Source: an uncultured Porphyromonadaceae bacterium | Lineage (GTDB): Bacteria > Bacteroidota > Bacteroidia > Bacteroidales > Muribaculaceae | Assembly (NCBI GenBank): GCA_900548875.1 | Contig: URMA01000021.1 | Coordinates: 1 to 43,652, forward strand | DNA: 43,652 nucleotides | Direction of reading: 5' to 3' | Shown here: positions 1 through 8,247 of the stretch, piece after piece | Layout: each line of letters begins with the position of its first letter | Numbering within the stretch: position 1 is the stretch's first letter | Notes under the pieces: generated by a model | Databases searched by the model: none | Told to the model about the DNA's origin: nothing | What the model saw: only the letters and a program-made list of their open reading frames with translations | Position numbers and translations under genes: made by a program

Positions 1-20
1 TATCTATAAAGATAACCAAA

Positions 21-62
21 AATCGGCATATATCCAAAATATTTATTGGGTATATGCCGATT
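21..62. repeat. 17-bp inverted repeat (hairpin), possible miaA terminator
   Basis: The arms at 21-37 and 46-62 pair over 17 bp with a single T·G wobble, around an 8-nt AT-rich loop. On the minus strand the stem is followed by only a short T-run, so it is a weak candidate for the terminator of the miaA operon. It could equally be an isolated dispersed repeat. No second copy was seen in the window. Confidence 0.45.
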
Positions 63-142
63 ATATCAGACAATTATCCTATGAAAGGACTTTTTCAGTG
101 CCCTCCCCTGAGAGTCCGATTTTTTCTTTAACCCCAATATGA

Positions 143-156
143 CGGTCAAATGACCG
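143..156. repeat. 6-bp inverted repeat with AA spacer, downstream of miaA
   Basis: CGGTCA-AA-TGACCG is a perfect short inverted repeat starting 7 nt beyond the miaA stop codon. A 2-nt spacer is too tight for a stable RNA hairpin without opening the closing pair, so a protein-binding dyad or chance is as likely as a transcript-end structure. Confidence 0.25.
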
Positions 157-162
157 ATTGGA

Positions 163-1065
163 TCAATACAATTTCAGCACTTCGTCAACAAATGCTTCAT
201 CATCCAAGTCAAAGGGTAGCCAATGAATATGAAATCCTCTACGTTCCATACCCCGAAACCAGGTCATTTGACGTTTAGCAAACTGATGAATGGCAATTTC
301 CAGTCCATTCACCATTTCGTCATAAGTTGACTGGCCGATAATATAATTCGTCACAAACTTGTACTCCAATCCGTAATAAATCAAATCTTCGGGTGCTACG
401 CCCGAATCCAAAATACTCCGCACTTCCTCTACCATACCGGAATCCAAACGCGATTTTAAGCGCGATGAAATTCTCGCCCGACGCTCTTCACGACCAATCT
501 CCACCCCGATAATCAATGCGTTTTCGACTGGATGTGGCGTCGTATCAATTTTCAAATTTGGATGTTCATGATAATATTGCTGTATCTCAATGGCCCGGAT
601 GGCCCGTTTGGCTGTGTCTACATCAGTTGTGTTGTGTAATTTTTTCATGCGTTCCAGAATTGCCGTCAATTCTTCCAACGATTTTCCTGCAAGTTCGGCT
701 CTTAGCGCCCTGTTTTCAGGAACCTCCGGCAACCGCAATCCATTTAATACGGATTCTACATACAACCCCGTTCCGCCACAAAGTATAGGGGTTTTACCTT
801 TCTCTACAATGGAATCACGAGCAACCTCGTAGTCCCGGAGATATTCAAAAAGATTGTATTTATAGCCAGCAGGACAGATATCAATCAAGTGATAAGGGAT
901 ACCTTTGTATTCTTCCAGATCCTTTCCAGTGCCAATATCCATACCACGATAAATCTGCCGGGAATCAGCACTTATTATTTCCGTACCCAACCGTTCGGCC
1001 AAAGCAACGGCTTTATGCGTTTTTCCCGAAGCTGTCGGGCCCAATATGACAATCAAGCTTTTCAT
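163..1065 (-). CDS. miaA: tRNA dimethylallyltransferase (MiaA)
   Basis: Transfers a dimethylallyl group from DMAPP to N6 of A37 in tRNAs that read UNN codons. This is the first step to ms2i6A and improves anticodon pairing. The 300-aa protein has the P-loop GPTASGKT at residues 9-16, the DSRQIY motif at 34-39 that contacts the target base region, the GGTGLY motif near the middle, and a C-terminal KRQMTWFR motif. Length is normal for the family. The middle segment (IPYHLIDICPAGYKYNL) differs from the usual HHLIDILDP form, which suggests the second MiaA type seen in some Bacteroidales. Its ATG overlaps the TGA of the upstream membrane-protein gene (ATGA at 1062-1065), so the two are probably translationally coupled. 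Confidence 0.95.
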   Translation of the reverse strand: MKSLIVILGPTASGKTHKAVALAERLGTEIISADSRQIYRGMDIGTGKDLEEYKGIPYHLIDICPAGYKYNLFEYLRDYEVARDSIVEKGKTPILCGGTGLYVESVLNGLRLPEVPENRALRAELAGKSLEELTAILERMKKLHNTTDVDTAKRAIRAIEIQQYYHEHPNLKIDTTPHPVENALIIGVEIGREERRARISSRLKSRLDSGMVEEVRSILDSGVAPEDLIYYGLEYKFVTNYIIGQSTYDEMVNGLEIAIHQFAKRQMTWFRGMERRGFHIHWLPFDLDDEAFVDEVLKLY

Positions 1066-2372
1066 TTTAAACCTTCTATATATTGATACCAGACCTTTTT
1101 CAACAGCCTGAAAGAAAGGTCTTTATTAAATTTTGACAAAATCATCCACCGGTTATCGCTAAAATCGACTGTCGATGTTCTTATTTCACTTATTTGGAAA
1201 TCAGGAACATATCCTTTTGTCTGAACTGTTTTGCTTCCGTCTATATTATAAACTTTGCTCGTAAGCATCACCGTGAAAACACGGTGCAACTCCGCACACA
1301 ATATTTTTGAGAAACTATTCTGAAACTGCCCCTCCAATTCATGTTTTGTCCACCAGCGGCCTTCGTTTTCAGCTATCGAATCTGATTTTTCGGAAGCAGG
1401 ATAAGCATCAACAAAACAAAAATAATGTTCTACACTTCGTCGGTTCTTCAAATCCATGCTACCATAGCAGAATTTCACAAAATCACTCTGCACATACCCT
1501 AATTTTTTCGACATGTATTGTACAGCATTTCCTAACGAAATAGCTTCAGAAAAAGGTTCAGTAAATTGGAATGGCGTATCATATCGGCCGTTGTCTTTTG
1601 TCAAATACAACCGGTCGCCACATATCAGCAAAATCCTCACAAGCTTAATATGTCCGCCATGTTCGCGGTCATCCTGAATAAGTTTTTTTCTATAAAATAC
1701 ACCAATAGCCCAATAGCGCAACCTTAAAGCAATCAAATCGAACACAAGGAAAACTACCGGACTATAAACAAAGATCAATACTGGCCAACCCGAAATTTTA
1801 CCAGAATCCACGTCACAAATAAAATAGCATCCCCACGTAACCAACGCAAGCAACGAGGTAATTTTAATTATCCGAGGAAGCAAAAATCGGTTTTCCTTGA
1901 AATAGATATGTCCCAACAGTTCCCTTTCATAAGGCGTACCGTTACGGAGCAGACAATCCATGCAAAAAACATTGCGAAAATGACGTTTATAAACAAATAC
2001 GGTCAACAGCGCCGTCAACAATGGAAGAAACATTGACGTATAATACGGCAGACGCTCCAGCATAGTTTCCCCAAACGCCTCTGCCGAATATTTGGCCATA
2101 ACTACAATTCCATAGGAAGCAAATGCGTAAACCAGCAGAACACGTGCGACAATATAAGGAATCAGCACACACGATTCAGCACGACTTCTACGATTATGCC
2201 GGACGAAAGCAAACAACGCCAGAGAAAGTGCCAATGTCAAAAACGGCACAACTTTGCTTTGAAAGGCATAACTAACAATAGGGACAAGTGATATAGCACT
2301 TGCCCCTATTGCATAATTCCGCCAAATCAAATAGGCAGAACAGCTGGATATATTATTGCATTTTTTCGTCAC
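1062..2372 (-). CDS. Multi-spanning membrane protein with degenerate Nudix-like C-terminal domain
   Basis: 436 aa and not matched to a named family by me. The first ~240 residues contain about six hydrophobic segments (near 20-40, 42-56, 68-92, 107-127, 170-186 and 195-215), with a CxxC in the loop near 138-141. From about residue 240 the pattern looks like a Nudix fold: a strand (VRILLICGDRLYLTK), a central helix region, and a WWTKHEL element that often ends Nudix domains. The expected catalytic GX5EX7REUXEEXGU signature is not preserved, since the helix reads GNAVQYMSKKLG without the glutamates. I infer a non-catalytic Nudix-like sensor or scaffold. The start is GTG, 3 nt after the dpp4 stop, because no nearby ATG exists. 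It is the middle gene of a dpp4-this-miaA operon. Confidence 0.7.
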   Translation of the reverse strand: MTKKCNNISSCSAYLIWRNYAIGASAISLVPIVSYAFQSKVVPFLTLALSLALFAFVRHNRRSRAESCVLIPYIVARVLLVYAFASYGIVVMAKYSAEAFGETMLERLPYYTSMFLPLLTALLTVFVYKRHFRNVFCMDCLLRNGTPYERELLGHIYFKENRFLLPRIIKITSLLALVTWGCYFICDVDSGKISGWPVLIFVYSPVVFLVFDLIALRLRYWAIGVFYRKKLIQDDREHGGHIKLVRILLICGDRLYLTKDNGRYDTPFQFTEPFSEAISLGNAVQYMSKKLGYVQSDFVKFCYGSMDLKNRRSVEHYFCFVDAYPASEKSDSIAENEGRWWTKHELEGQFQNSFSKILCAELHRVFTVMLTSKVYNIDGSKTVQTKGYVPDFQISEIRTSTVDFSDNRWMILSKFNKDLSFRLLKKVWYQYIEGLK

Positions 2373-2375
2373 CGG

Positions 2376-4559
2376 TTATTTTTTCAAATACGTGTCAAAG
2401 AAGCTAAGAACCTTCTTATACAACGTAAACCGGGTCTCCCCGCCATTGATATGATGGTTCTTGTTAGGATAAACCACCATATCCGGCAAATTGTTCAATT
2501 CTGCAAGCTTCGAAACAAACGCAAAGGTGTTTTCAATATGCACATTGTCATCGGCCGAACCCGAAACAATAAGCAATTTTCCTTTCAAGTCAGCTGCACG
2601 GAACAGTGCAGAGCTGTTGTCATACCCCGTTTGGTTCTGTTGAGGTGTCTGCATATAGCGTTCCGAATAAATAGTATCGTAGAAACGCCAGTCTGTCACA
2701 GGCGCAACAGCTACACCGGCAGCAAATCTATTTCCTTTCTCAGTCATAGCCATAAGTGTTTCATATCCGCCATAGCTCCAACCAAAGATACCAATACGGT
2801 CAGCGTCCACAAAAGGCAAGGTTGCCAGATAGTTGGCAGCCGCCACCTGATCCTGGCTTTCATATTTTCCCAATTGTTTGTAAACAACAGAAGAGAACTT
2901 TTTACCGCGTCCACCAGTTCCTCGTCCGTCCACACATACTACGACATAGCCCTGAGTTGCCGCATAGTGAAGCCAATCCAACTCCCATCGGTTCAAAACC
3001 AATTGTGAACCCGGACCACTATACTGATACATAATGACAGGATACTTCCGGGAAGAATCAAAATCATTCGGTTTCAGCATATAGCCATTCAATTCATAAC
3101 CGTTGCTTGAGAAAGTGAAGAATTCTTTCGTCGGCATGGATTTCTTATATTTTTCAGCATAGGCTTCGTTCATTTCCAAAGCACGCATTTTCTTGCCTTT
3201 GGAGCTGTAAAGCACATAAGAATCCGGCGTTTCAACATCGCTGTGACGAAGGATATAGTAGGACAAATTCGCATTAAATTCGGCTGAATTAGCACCTTTT
3301 GTCAAAGAAAGCGGCTTATTCACACCTTTTTTGTCGACCATAGCTACCGTACGGTTAAGCGGTCCTTCTTGAGTTGACTGGAAATAGCAGACTCCTGTCA
3401 ATTCATCATAGCCATAAAAGTCCGTTACCTCCCAATCGCCCTTAGTGATTTGTCTCATCAGGCTTCCGGCATTTGAATATTGATATAAATGCGTATAGCC
3501 ACTCCGTTCACTGGCTACGATAAAGAATGAATCATAATACTTCGTCATTGAAGTCAACGACGGCTCAATCCAAGTGTCTGACTTGTCTGTATAGATAAGT
3601 TTTGCAATAGCTGAACGTGGATTGACAGCGTAGAGTTTCATTTCGTTCTGATTACGGTTAAGCGTATTAACCATCAAACGCTCCGGCGTCTTTCCAAATT
3701 CAATTTTATTGATATATCCGTCATAATCCAAAGGCACATTCATTTTCTTTAATGCACGTGTTTCTACATCATAGCTCATCACTTGCACTTTGGAATTAAC
3801 CTCACCGGCAACCGGATACTTGTACTCAACGATATCGGCATAAGTATTAAGCGCCTTCCCCTTTTCCCCGACTTCCTTATACATTGGGAATTTGTACATC
3901 GGAACTTCCGATTCATCCCAGCGGATAAAAGCAAGCATCAAATTGTCGGGCGACCATGTCAGGGAACTTGTCATTCCGAATTCTTCTTGATAAACCCAAT
4001 CCGGCACACCGTTTATGACATGGTTCAATTCTCCGTCTTTAGTCACGGGTATCTCTGTGCCATAATCCAATTTAGCAACATATATATTATTGTCGCGCAC
4101 AAAGGCAATCATACGTCCGTCAGGAGAAAATGTCGGGCATTCCTGCGCCCCATTGACCGACAACGGCTTAATATTATTTCGGGCTATATCATATACATAA
4201 TATGATGCACGAAAAGAATGGCGATAAATCTTTTCCACATCCGTATACAGCAGCAACAATTTTTCATTTGGCGAAAGAATATATCCGTCCCATGAACTGA
4301 CGGAGCAATCACGCAGCTTGTCAGAGTCCATTACGACACCCAACATCTTTCCGGTTTTGTAATCGTAACGTTCCACACGTTTGCCGTCGCTCGAAAGCAT
4401 CAGATAAGTATCTCCACTTTGCTCCGAAACAATAGGTTGCAATCCTTCGGGAGTTGCAGCCAATGAACAATCACTAAGCGTCAGTTCTTGCCCATAAACA
4501 TTCACAAAGCCACTGGCAATAACGACCAAAGCCGCCATACAGATTTTTTTATAATTCAT
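2376..4559 (-). CDS. dpp4: Dipeptidyl peptidase IV (S9B prolyl oligopeptidase family)
   Basis: A secreted serine peptidase that removes X-Pro or X-Ala dipeptides from peptide N-termini, part of peptide scavenging in Bacteroidales. The 727-aa protein starts with a signal peptide (cleavage probably after VNVYG, about residue 23). A beta-propeller follows with the substrate N-terminus-binding double Glu at 192-193 (YQEEFG), then an alpha/beta-hydrolase domain. The catalytic triad is Ser595 in GWSYGG, Asp670 in SADDNVH and His702 in NKNHH. Length matches the family (700-750). It is first in an operon with the Nudix-like membrane protein and miaA; a -7 box lies 25 nt upstream of the ATG. Confidence 0.95.
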   Translation of the reverse strand: MNYKKICMAALVVIASGFVNVYGQELTLSDCSLAATPEGLQPIVSEQSGDTYLMLSSDGKRVERYDYKTGKMLGVVMDSDKLRDCSVSSWDGYILSPNEKLLLLYTDVEKIYRHSFRASYYVYDIARNNIKPLSVNGAQECPTFSPDGRMIAFVRDNNIYVAKLDYGTEIPVTKDGELNHVINGVPDWVYQEEFGMTSSLTWSPDNLMLAFIRWDESEVPMYKFPMYKEVGEKGKALNTYADIVEYKYPVAGEVNSKVQVMSYDVETRALKKMNVPLDYDGYINKIEFGKTPERLMVNTLNRNQNEMKLYAVNPRSAIAKLIYTDKSDTWIEPSLTSMTKYYDSFFIVASERSGYTHLYQYSNAGSLMRQITKGDWEVTDFYGYDELTGVCYFQSTQEGPLNRTVAMVDKKGVNKPLSLTKGANSAEFNANLSYYILRHSDVETPDSYVLYSSKGKKMRALEMNEAYAEKYKKSMPTKEFFTFSSNGYELNGYMLKPNDFDSSRKYPVIMYQYSGPGSQLVLNRWELDWLHYAATQGYVVVCVDGRGTGGRGKKFSSVVYKQLGKYESQDQVAAANYLATLPFVDADRIGIFGWSYGGYETLMAMTEKGNRFAAGVAVAPVTDWRFYDTIYSERYMQTPQQNQTGYDNSSALFRAADLKGKLLIVSGSADDNVHIENTFAFVSKLAELNNLPDMVVYPNKNHHINGGETRFTLYKKVLSFFDTYLKK

Positions 4560-4584
4560 TTTTTCTTGATATTTATATGATGCA

Positions 4585-4592
4585 CAAAAGTA
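4585..4592 (-). promoter_or_regulatory. -7 box of the dpp4 promoter
   Basis: Read on the minus strand this is TACTTTTG, an exact match to the Bacteroidota -7 consensus TAnnTTTG, 25 nt before the dpp4 ATG. No clear TTG at the expected -33 distance. Confidence 0.6.
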
Positions 4593-4845
4593 CGAATAAA
4601 AAGTGACAAACTAAAACAACAACAAAGTTATTGGCAGATAGACGTTTTATAAAAGCGAGCAACAAAAAAACATAAAACAAACATAAATCCAGTTAATCGG
4701 TGTTTCCAATTGTCATGCATGTTCATTATTAAGATATAGTCCTCCGTATAAATTTACGACAAAAACAGATTTAGCATTTTTGATACAGACAAAAGTTTGG
4801 CTAAACAAAACTAATACCGCTATAATCCCCCATTTGCCCATTAGC
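4593..4845. other. Intergenic stretch without recognisable gene
   Basis: AT-rich DNA between dpp4 and the 3' end of the outer-membrane protein gene, which are transcribed in the same direction. I see no convincing reading frame, tRNA or strong hairpin. It probably holds the upstream part of the dpp4 promoter and the weak end of the barrel-gene transcript. Confidence 0.5.
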
Positions 4846-5433
4846 TCATAGTCGTTTTTGAGGGCGTCCGCCAATTGTCAAACCGAGAGTTAAACTTAAA
4901 TTACTAAACCCCTTTTTACATAAATTTAATTGAGCGGCAATTCGGAAATGATACAGCAACTCCACTCCCACACGAGGTGCAAACATCATCGACATTCCTG
5001 TCGAAGGGAAATATTTATCCCCGACAACATCATTATAGGCAACCCCTATCGCGGTTCCAATGAAGGAATTGAATTTAGTACCTTGACGAAAATTATAATC
5101 ACCGGTTAAAGCGAGTGCCAACGTCCGGTTACTCTGCCATCGGTCATAACCGTCATTATAAAGATGTTCGTAGCCACGTCTGGCCGTTGACAAGTCAAGC
5201 ATAAGACCACAATCCCACGGAGTTCCCTTGAAATTGTATCTTCCCTCAAGACCCAATGACGCTCCTATCTGAGATTTACCTGTATGGTAGCCACCGACTG
5301 GTATAGTTAAACCGGCCCTGACTTCCCCTTCCATTTTTTGCACAATGTTATGTTCACTCTGGCCATATGCCACAAACGAATCAGCCATTATAAAAAGGAC
5401 AAATAAAATTACGATTTGAATGGGATTAGTCAT
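4846..5433 (-). CDS. Small outer-membrane beta-barrel protein, function unknown
   Basis: 195 aa from the chosen ATG. It opens with a signal peptide (hydrophobic IVILFVLFIMADSFVAYG, cut before Gln about residue 25). Alternating amphipathic strands follow, ending in tight turns typical of 8-stranded barrels in Bacteroidota (REAGLTIPVGGYHTG-like opening, GLEGRYNF, LALALTGDYNF, FAPRVGVELLYHF). A longer frame reaches an ATG at 5484, but a perfect -7 box lies at 5472-5479, downstream of that ATG, so the start at 5433 directly before the signal peptide is preferred. Divergent from rarA. Substrate or structural role cannot be told from sequence. Confidence 0.75.
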   Translation of the reverse strand: MTNPIQIVILFVLFIMADSFVAYGQSEHNIVQKMEGEVRAGLTIPVGGYHTGKSQIGASLGLEGRYNFKGTPWDCGLMLDLSTARRGYEHLYNDGYDRWQSNRTLALALTGDYNFRQGTKFNSFIGTAIGVAYNDVVGDKYFPSTGMSMMFAPRVGVELLYHFRIAAQLNLCKKGFSNLSLTLGLTIGGRPQKRL

Positions 5434-5471
5434 TTGCTTCAAATTATAAGATGGTCTTCTGTGTTTCCGCA

Positions 5472-5479
5472 CAAAAATA
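5472..5479 (-). promoter_or_regulatory. -7 box for the outer-membrane barrel gene; decides its start
   Basis: TATTTTTG on the minus strand matches TAnnTTTG. Transcription would begin near 5465, after the ATG at 5484, which excludes that codon and supports 5433. Confidence 0.55.
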
Positions 5480-5544
5480 AGCATTTCTTTTTAACATAAA
5501 AGCTATCATCACAAAAAAAACATTCAACTTTGCCCGATTGTTAT

Positions 5545-5552
5545 TAACTTTG
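5545..5552 (+). promoter_or_regulatory. -7 box of the rarA promoter; decides its start
   Basis: TAACTTTG is an exact TAnnTTTG match 24 nt before the ATG at 5577. It lies inside the longer possible frame that begins at 5538, so that upstream start would not be on the transcript. Confidence 0.6.
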
Positions 5553-5576
5553 CATCCGCAATTAACTACACTCTTG

Positions 5577-6863
5577 ATGACAACGATTTTTGAACCCTTG
5601 GCAGAACGGCTTCGTCCGAAAAGTCTTGACGACTACATCGGGCAAAAGCATTTGGTGGGACCGGATGGCATTCTCCGACGGATGCTTGAATCCGGACATA
5701 TTTCCACTTTTATCCTGTGGGGGCCTCCGGGGGTAGGAAAAACGACGCTCGCAAGAATAATTGCAACGCACGTCAAAGCCCCATTCTATACACTATCGGC
5801 TGTTCACTCGGGAGTCAAGGAAGTTCGGGATGTGCTGGAAAAATGTGTAGCCGACCAAAATAGTATTTTCAGCACCCATCGCCCTATCCTGTTTATAGAT
5901 GAAATCCACCGTTTCAACAAATCCCAACAGGATTCCCTGCTAAGTGCGGTAGAAATGGGCACCGTGACACTTATCGGAGCGACAACGGAAAACCCGTCTT
6001 TTGAAATCATTCGTCCGCTTTTGTCCAGAGCGCAAGTCTATGTGCTCCACCCGCTTGATGACAACGACTTGAACGAAATACTGCAACGCGCCATCAGAAA
6101 AGATGAAGTGTTGAAAAACAAGACTGTCAAAATTGTTGAAACAGAAGCACTGTTCCGTTATTCCGGGGGCGATGCAAGGAAGTTGTTGAATATAATCGAC
6201 CTCATGATGCAGGCCACCAAGGACGATGAACCGTTGATTATCCGAAACGACATTGTCACGGAACAACTGCAACAGAATCCGGCCGCTTACGATAAAAATG
6301 GCGAAATGCACTATGATATCATCTCGGCTTTCATCAAATCCATCCGTGGCAGCGATCCTGATGCAGCCGTTTATTGGTTGGGACGCATGATTGCCGGTGG
6401 TGAAGACCCCGCCTTCATCGCACGTAGACTGGTCATTTCTGCGGCCGAAGATGTCGGATTGGCAAATCCCAATGCCCTACTGCTCGCCAATGCCACTTTT
6501 GACGCTTTGCAAAAAATAGGATGGCCTGAAGGGCGCATCATCCTGTCGGAATGTGCCGTTTATCTGGCTACATCGCCTAAAAGCAATTCGGCCTATAATG
6601 CCATCAATTCCGCATTGGAATATGTCGACAAGACTGGCAACCTGCCGGTTCCTCTCCACTTGCGCAATGCGCCAACGAAACTGATGACAGAATTAGGATA
6701 CGGGGCAGACTACAAATATGCCCACAACTATCCGAACCATTTTGTCAAACAGCAGTATATGCCTGACAAAGCCCAAGGCATGAAATTCTGGACAGCTGCC
6801 GACAATCCTCACGAGCTTAAAATGAAAGAACGGATGGACTTTCTCTGGGATGACAATAAATAA
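5577..6863 (+). CDS. rarA: Replication-associated recombination protein A (RarA/MgsA AAA+ ATPase)
   Basis: A clamp-loader-like AAA+ ATPase that acts at stalled replication forks and interacts with SSB in the better-studied homologues. From the ATG at 5577 the protein is 428 aa. It has Walker A GPPGVGKTT (49-57), Walker B ILFIDEIHR (Asp108, Glu109), sensor 1 in LIGATTENPSF, an arginine-finger region LLSRAQV, then the helical lid and the C-terminal tetramerisation domain containing SGGDARKLLN and LRNAPTKLM. Length and order match the family. The in-frame codons from 5538 encode a non-conserved Leu/Thr-rich stretch and contain the -7 box, so they are excluded. A flavodiiron gene follows after 27 nt. 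Confidence 0.95.
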   Translation: MTTIFEPLAERLRPKSLDDYIGQKHLVGPDGILRRMLESGHISTFILWGPPGVGKTTLARIIATHVKAPFYTLSAVHSGVKEVRDVLEKCVADQNSIFSTHRPILFIDEIHRFNKSQQDSLLSAVEMGTVTLIGATTENPSFEIIRPLLSRAQVYVLHPLDDNDLNEILQRAIRKDEVLKNKTVKIVETEALFRYSGGDARKLLNIIDLMMQATKDDEPLIIRNDIVTEQLQQNPAAYDKNGEMHYDIISAFIKSIRGSDPDAAVYWLGRMIAGGEDPAFIARRLVISAAEDVGLANPNALLLANATFDALQKIGWPEGRIILSECAVYLATSPKSNSAYNAINSALEYVDKTGNLPVPLHLRNAPTKLMTELGYGADYKYAHNYPNHFVKQQYMPDKAQGMKFWTAADNPHELKMKERMDFLWDDNK

Positions 6864-6890
6864 ATATAAACTAACCAACAAATATATTTT

Positions 6891-8087
6891 ATGATTTACA
6901 GCGAAATTTGTAACGGTATTCACTATGTAGGGGTCAATGACAGAACAACTACTCGTTTCGAACGAATTTGGCCTCTCCCTTATGGAGTAACTTACAACTC
7001 ATACATTGTCAAAGGCGACAATGCTACTGCCCTCATTGACGGTGTGGAAATATCCCACTGCCAACGACTGATTGAACGCATTAAATCAGCAGCCCCCAAT
7101 GCAACTCTCGACTACATGATCATCAACCATATGGAACCTGACCACTCAGGTGCCGTTCAAACTCTGCGCAACGCATTCCCGCAAATGAAAATTGTCGGCA
7201 ACGCCAAAACTGCAGACATGCTGAAAGGCTATTATCAGATAACTGATAATGTAATTGTCATCAAAGATGGCGACGAACTGGACTTAGGCAATAAAACGCT
7301 GCAATTCCACTTAACACCGATGATTCATTGGCCGGAAACAATGATGACCTACGTTGTGGAAAACAAAGTATTGTTTTCGGGCGACGCATTCGGATGTTTC
7401 GGAGCACTCAACGGCGGAATTCTTGACTCTGAAACGGATACTTGCCTGTATTATTCTGAAATGGCAAGATATTATTCAAACATCGTAGCCAAATACGGCA
7501 TGTTTGTTCAGAAAGCATTGGCTAAACTTAGCGGCATACAAATCGACTACATCTGCTCTACTCACGGTCCGGTTTGGCACCAGGATGTCGACAAAGTAAT
7601 TTCCGAATATGACAGATTGAGCAAGAACGAAGCAGAAGAAGGCGTAGTCATTGCTTATGGTTCCATGTATGGAAATACGGAAGAGATGGTCGACATCATT
7701 TCCCGCCAATTGGCAATCTGTGGGATTAGAAAGATTCGTATTCACAATGTTTCATACACTGACGAATCCTACATTCTGCGTGACATTTACAAATACCGCG
7801 GACTCATCATCGCAAGTCCGACCTACAACGGACAAGCATTCCCAAAGATTGAATCACTTTTGAGATCATTGCAGCTGCGAGGAACTGCAAATAAAGTATT
7901 TGCGCGCATCGGCTCGTTCACTTGGGCATCAGCTGCGGTAAAGAACATCAACGCACTCATTGAGAAATTGAACTTTACGGTAGTAGGTGATCCGATTGAA
8001 ATGAAACAAGGCATCACCCCGGAAATCGTAGAACGTTGCAAAGCACTTGCCACAGAATTTGCAAACCAGCTAAAAAGCTCAAAATAA
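6891..8087 (+). CDS. Flavodiiron protein (FprA-type O2/NO reductase)
   Basis: A cytoplasmic enzyme that reduces O2 to water, or NO to N2O, protecting anaerobes; it takes electrons from rubredoxin or a similar donor. The 398-aa protein has an N-terminal metallo-beta-lactamase domain with the full diiron ligand set: His80-x-Glu82-x-Asp84-His85, His146, Asp165 and His225. A flavodoxin domain from about residue 250 carries the FMN phosphate loop GSMYGNTEE. There is no fused rubredoxin, which fits the two-domain class A form. The choice between O2 and NO as main substrate cannot be made from sequence. A hairpin terminator follows at 8099-8131. Confidence 0.93.
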   Translation: MIYSEICNGIHYVGVNDRTTTRFERIWPLPYGVTYNSYIVKGDNATALIDGVEISHCQRLIERIKSAAPNATLDYMIINHMEPDHSGAVQTLRNAFPQMKIVGNAKTADMLKGYYQITDNVIVIKDGDELDLGNKTLQFHLTPMIHWPETMMTYVVENKVLFSGDAFGCFGALNGGILDSETDTCLYYSEMARYYSNIVAKYGMFVQKALAKLSGIQIDYICSTHGPVWHQDVDKVISEYDRLSKNEAEEGVVIAYGSMYGNTEEMVDIISRQLAICGIRKIRIHNVSYTDESYILRDIYKYRGLIIASPTYNGQAFPKIESLLRSLQLRGTANKVFARIGSFTWASAAVKNINALIEKLNFTVVGDPIEMKQGITPEIVERCKALATEFANQLKSSK

Positions 8088-8098
8088 TTTATGACAGA

Positions 8099-8131
8099 AA
8101 AACGGACTTGGCATAACGCCAGGTTCGTTTT
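8099..8131 (+). terminator. Rho-independent terminator after the flavodiiron gene
   Basis: Arms 8099-8112 and 8118-8131 pair over 14 bp with two G·T wobbles around ATAAC, and the right arm ends in a T-run. It lies 11 nt after the stop codon. Confidence 0.8.
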
Positions 8132-8176
8132 TCCGTTTTCTTACGCACCGCTCTTTAAGTATCCACATATTTTTAC

Positions 8177-8184
8177 TAATTTTG
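8177..8184 (+). promoter_or_regulatory. -7 box of the prfA-pyrF promoter
   Basis: TAATTTTG is an exact TAnnTTTG match, 63 nt before the prfA ATG. The -33 position holds only a T-rich CTTT. Confidence 0.55.
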
Positions 8185-8247
8185 CAAAGCTTATATAGTT
8201 ATCTAACAAAACGCTTTGCACTTAGAAAAATAATTTAATTTCAAAAT

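Noticed and set aside
2451..3008. 185-codon open frame antisense to dpp4
   Set aside because: It lies over the catalytic domain of dpp4 and reads as Arg/Ser/Ile-rich without domain signals.
5538..5576. Upstream extension of rarA
   Set aside because: It overlaps the -7 promoter box and encodes an unconserved stretch before the family's normal N-terminus.
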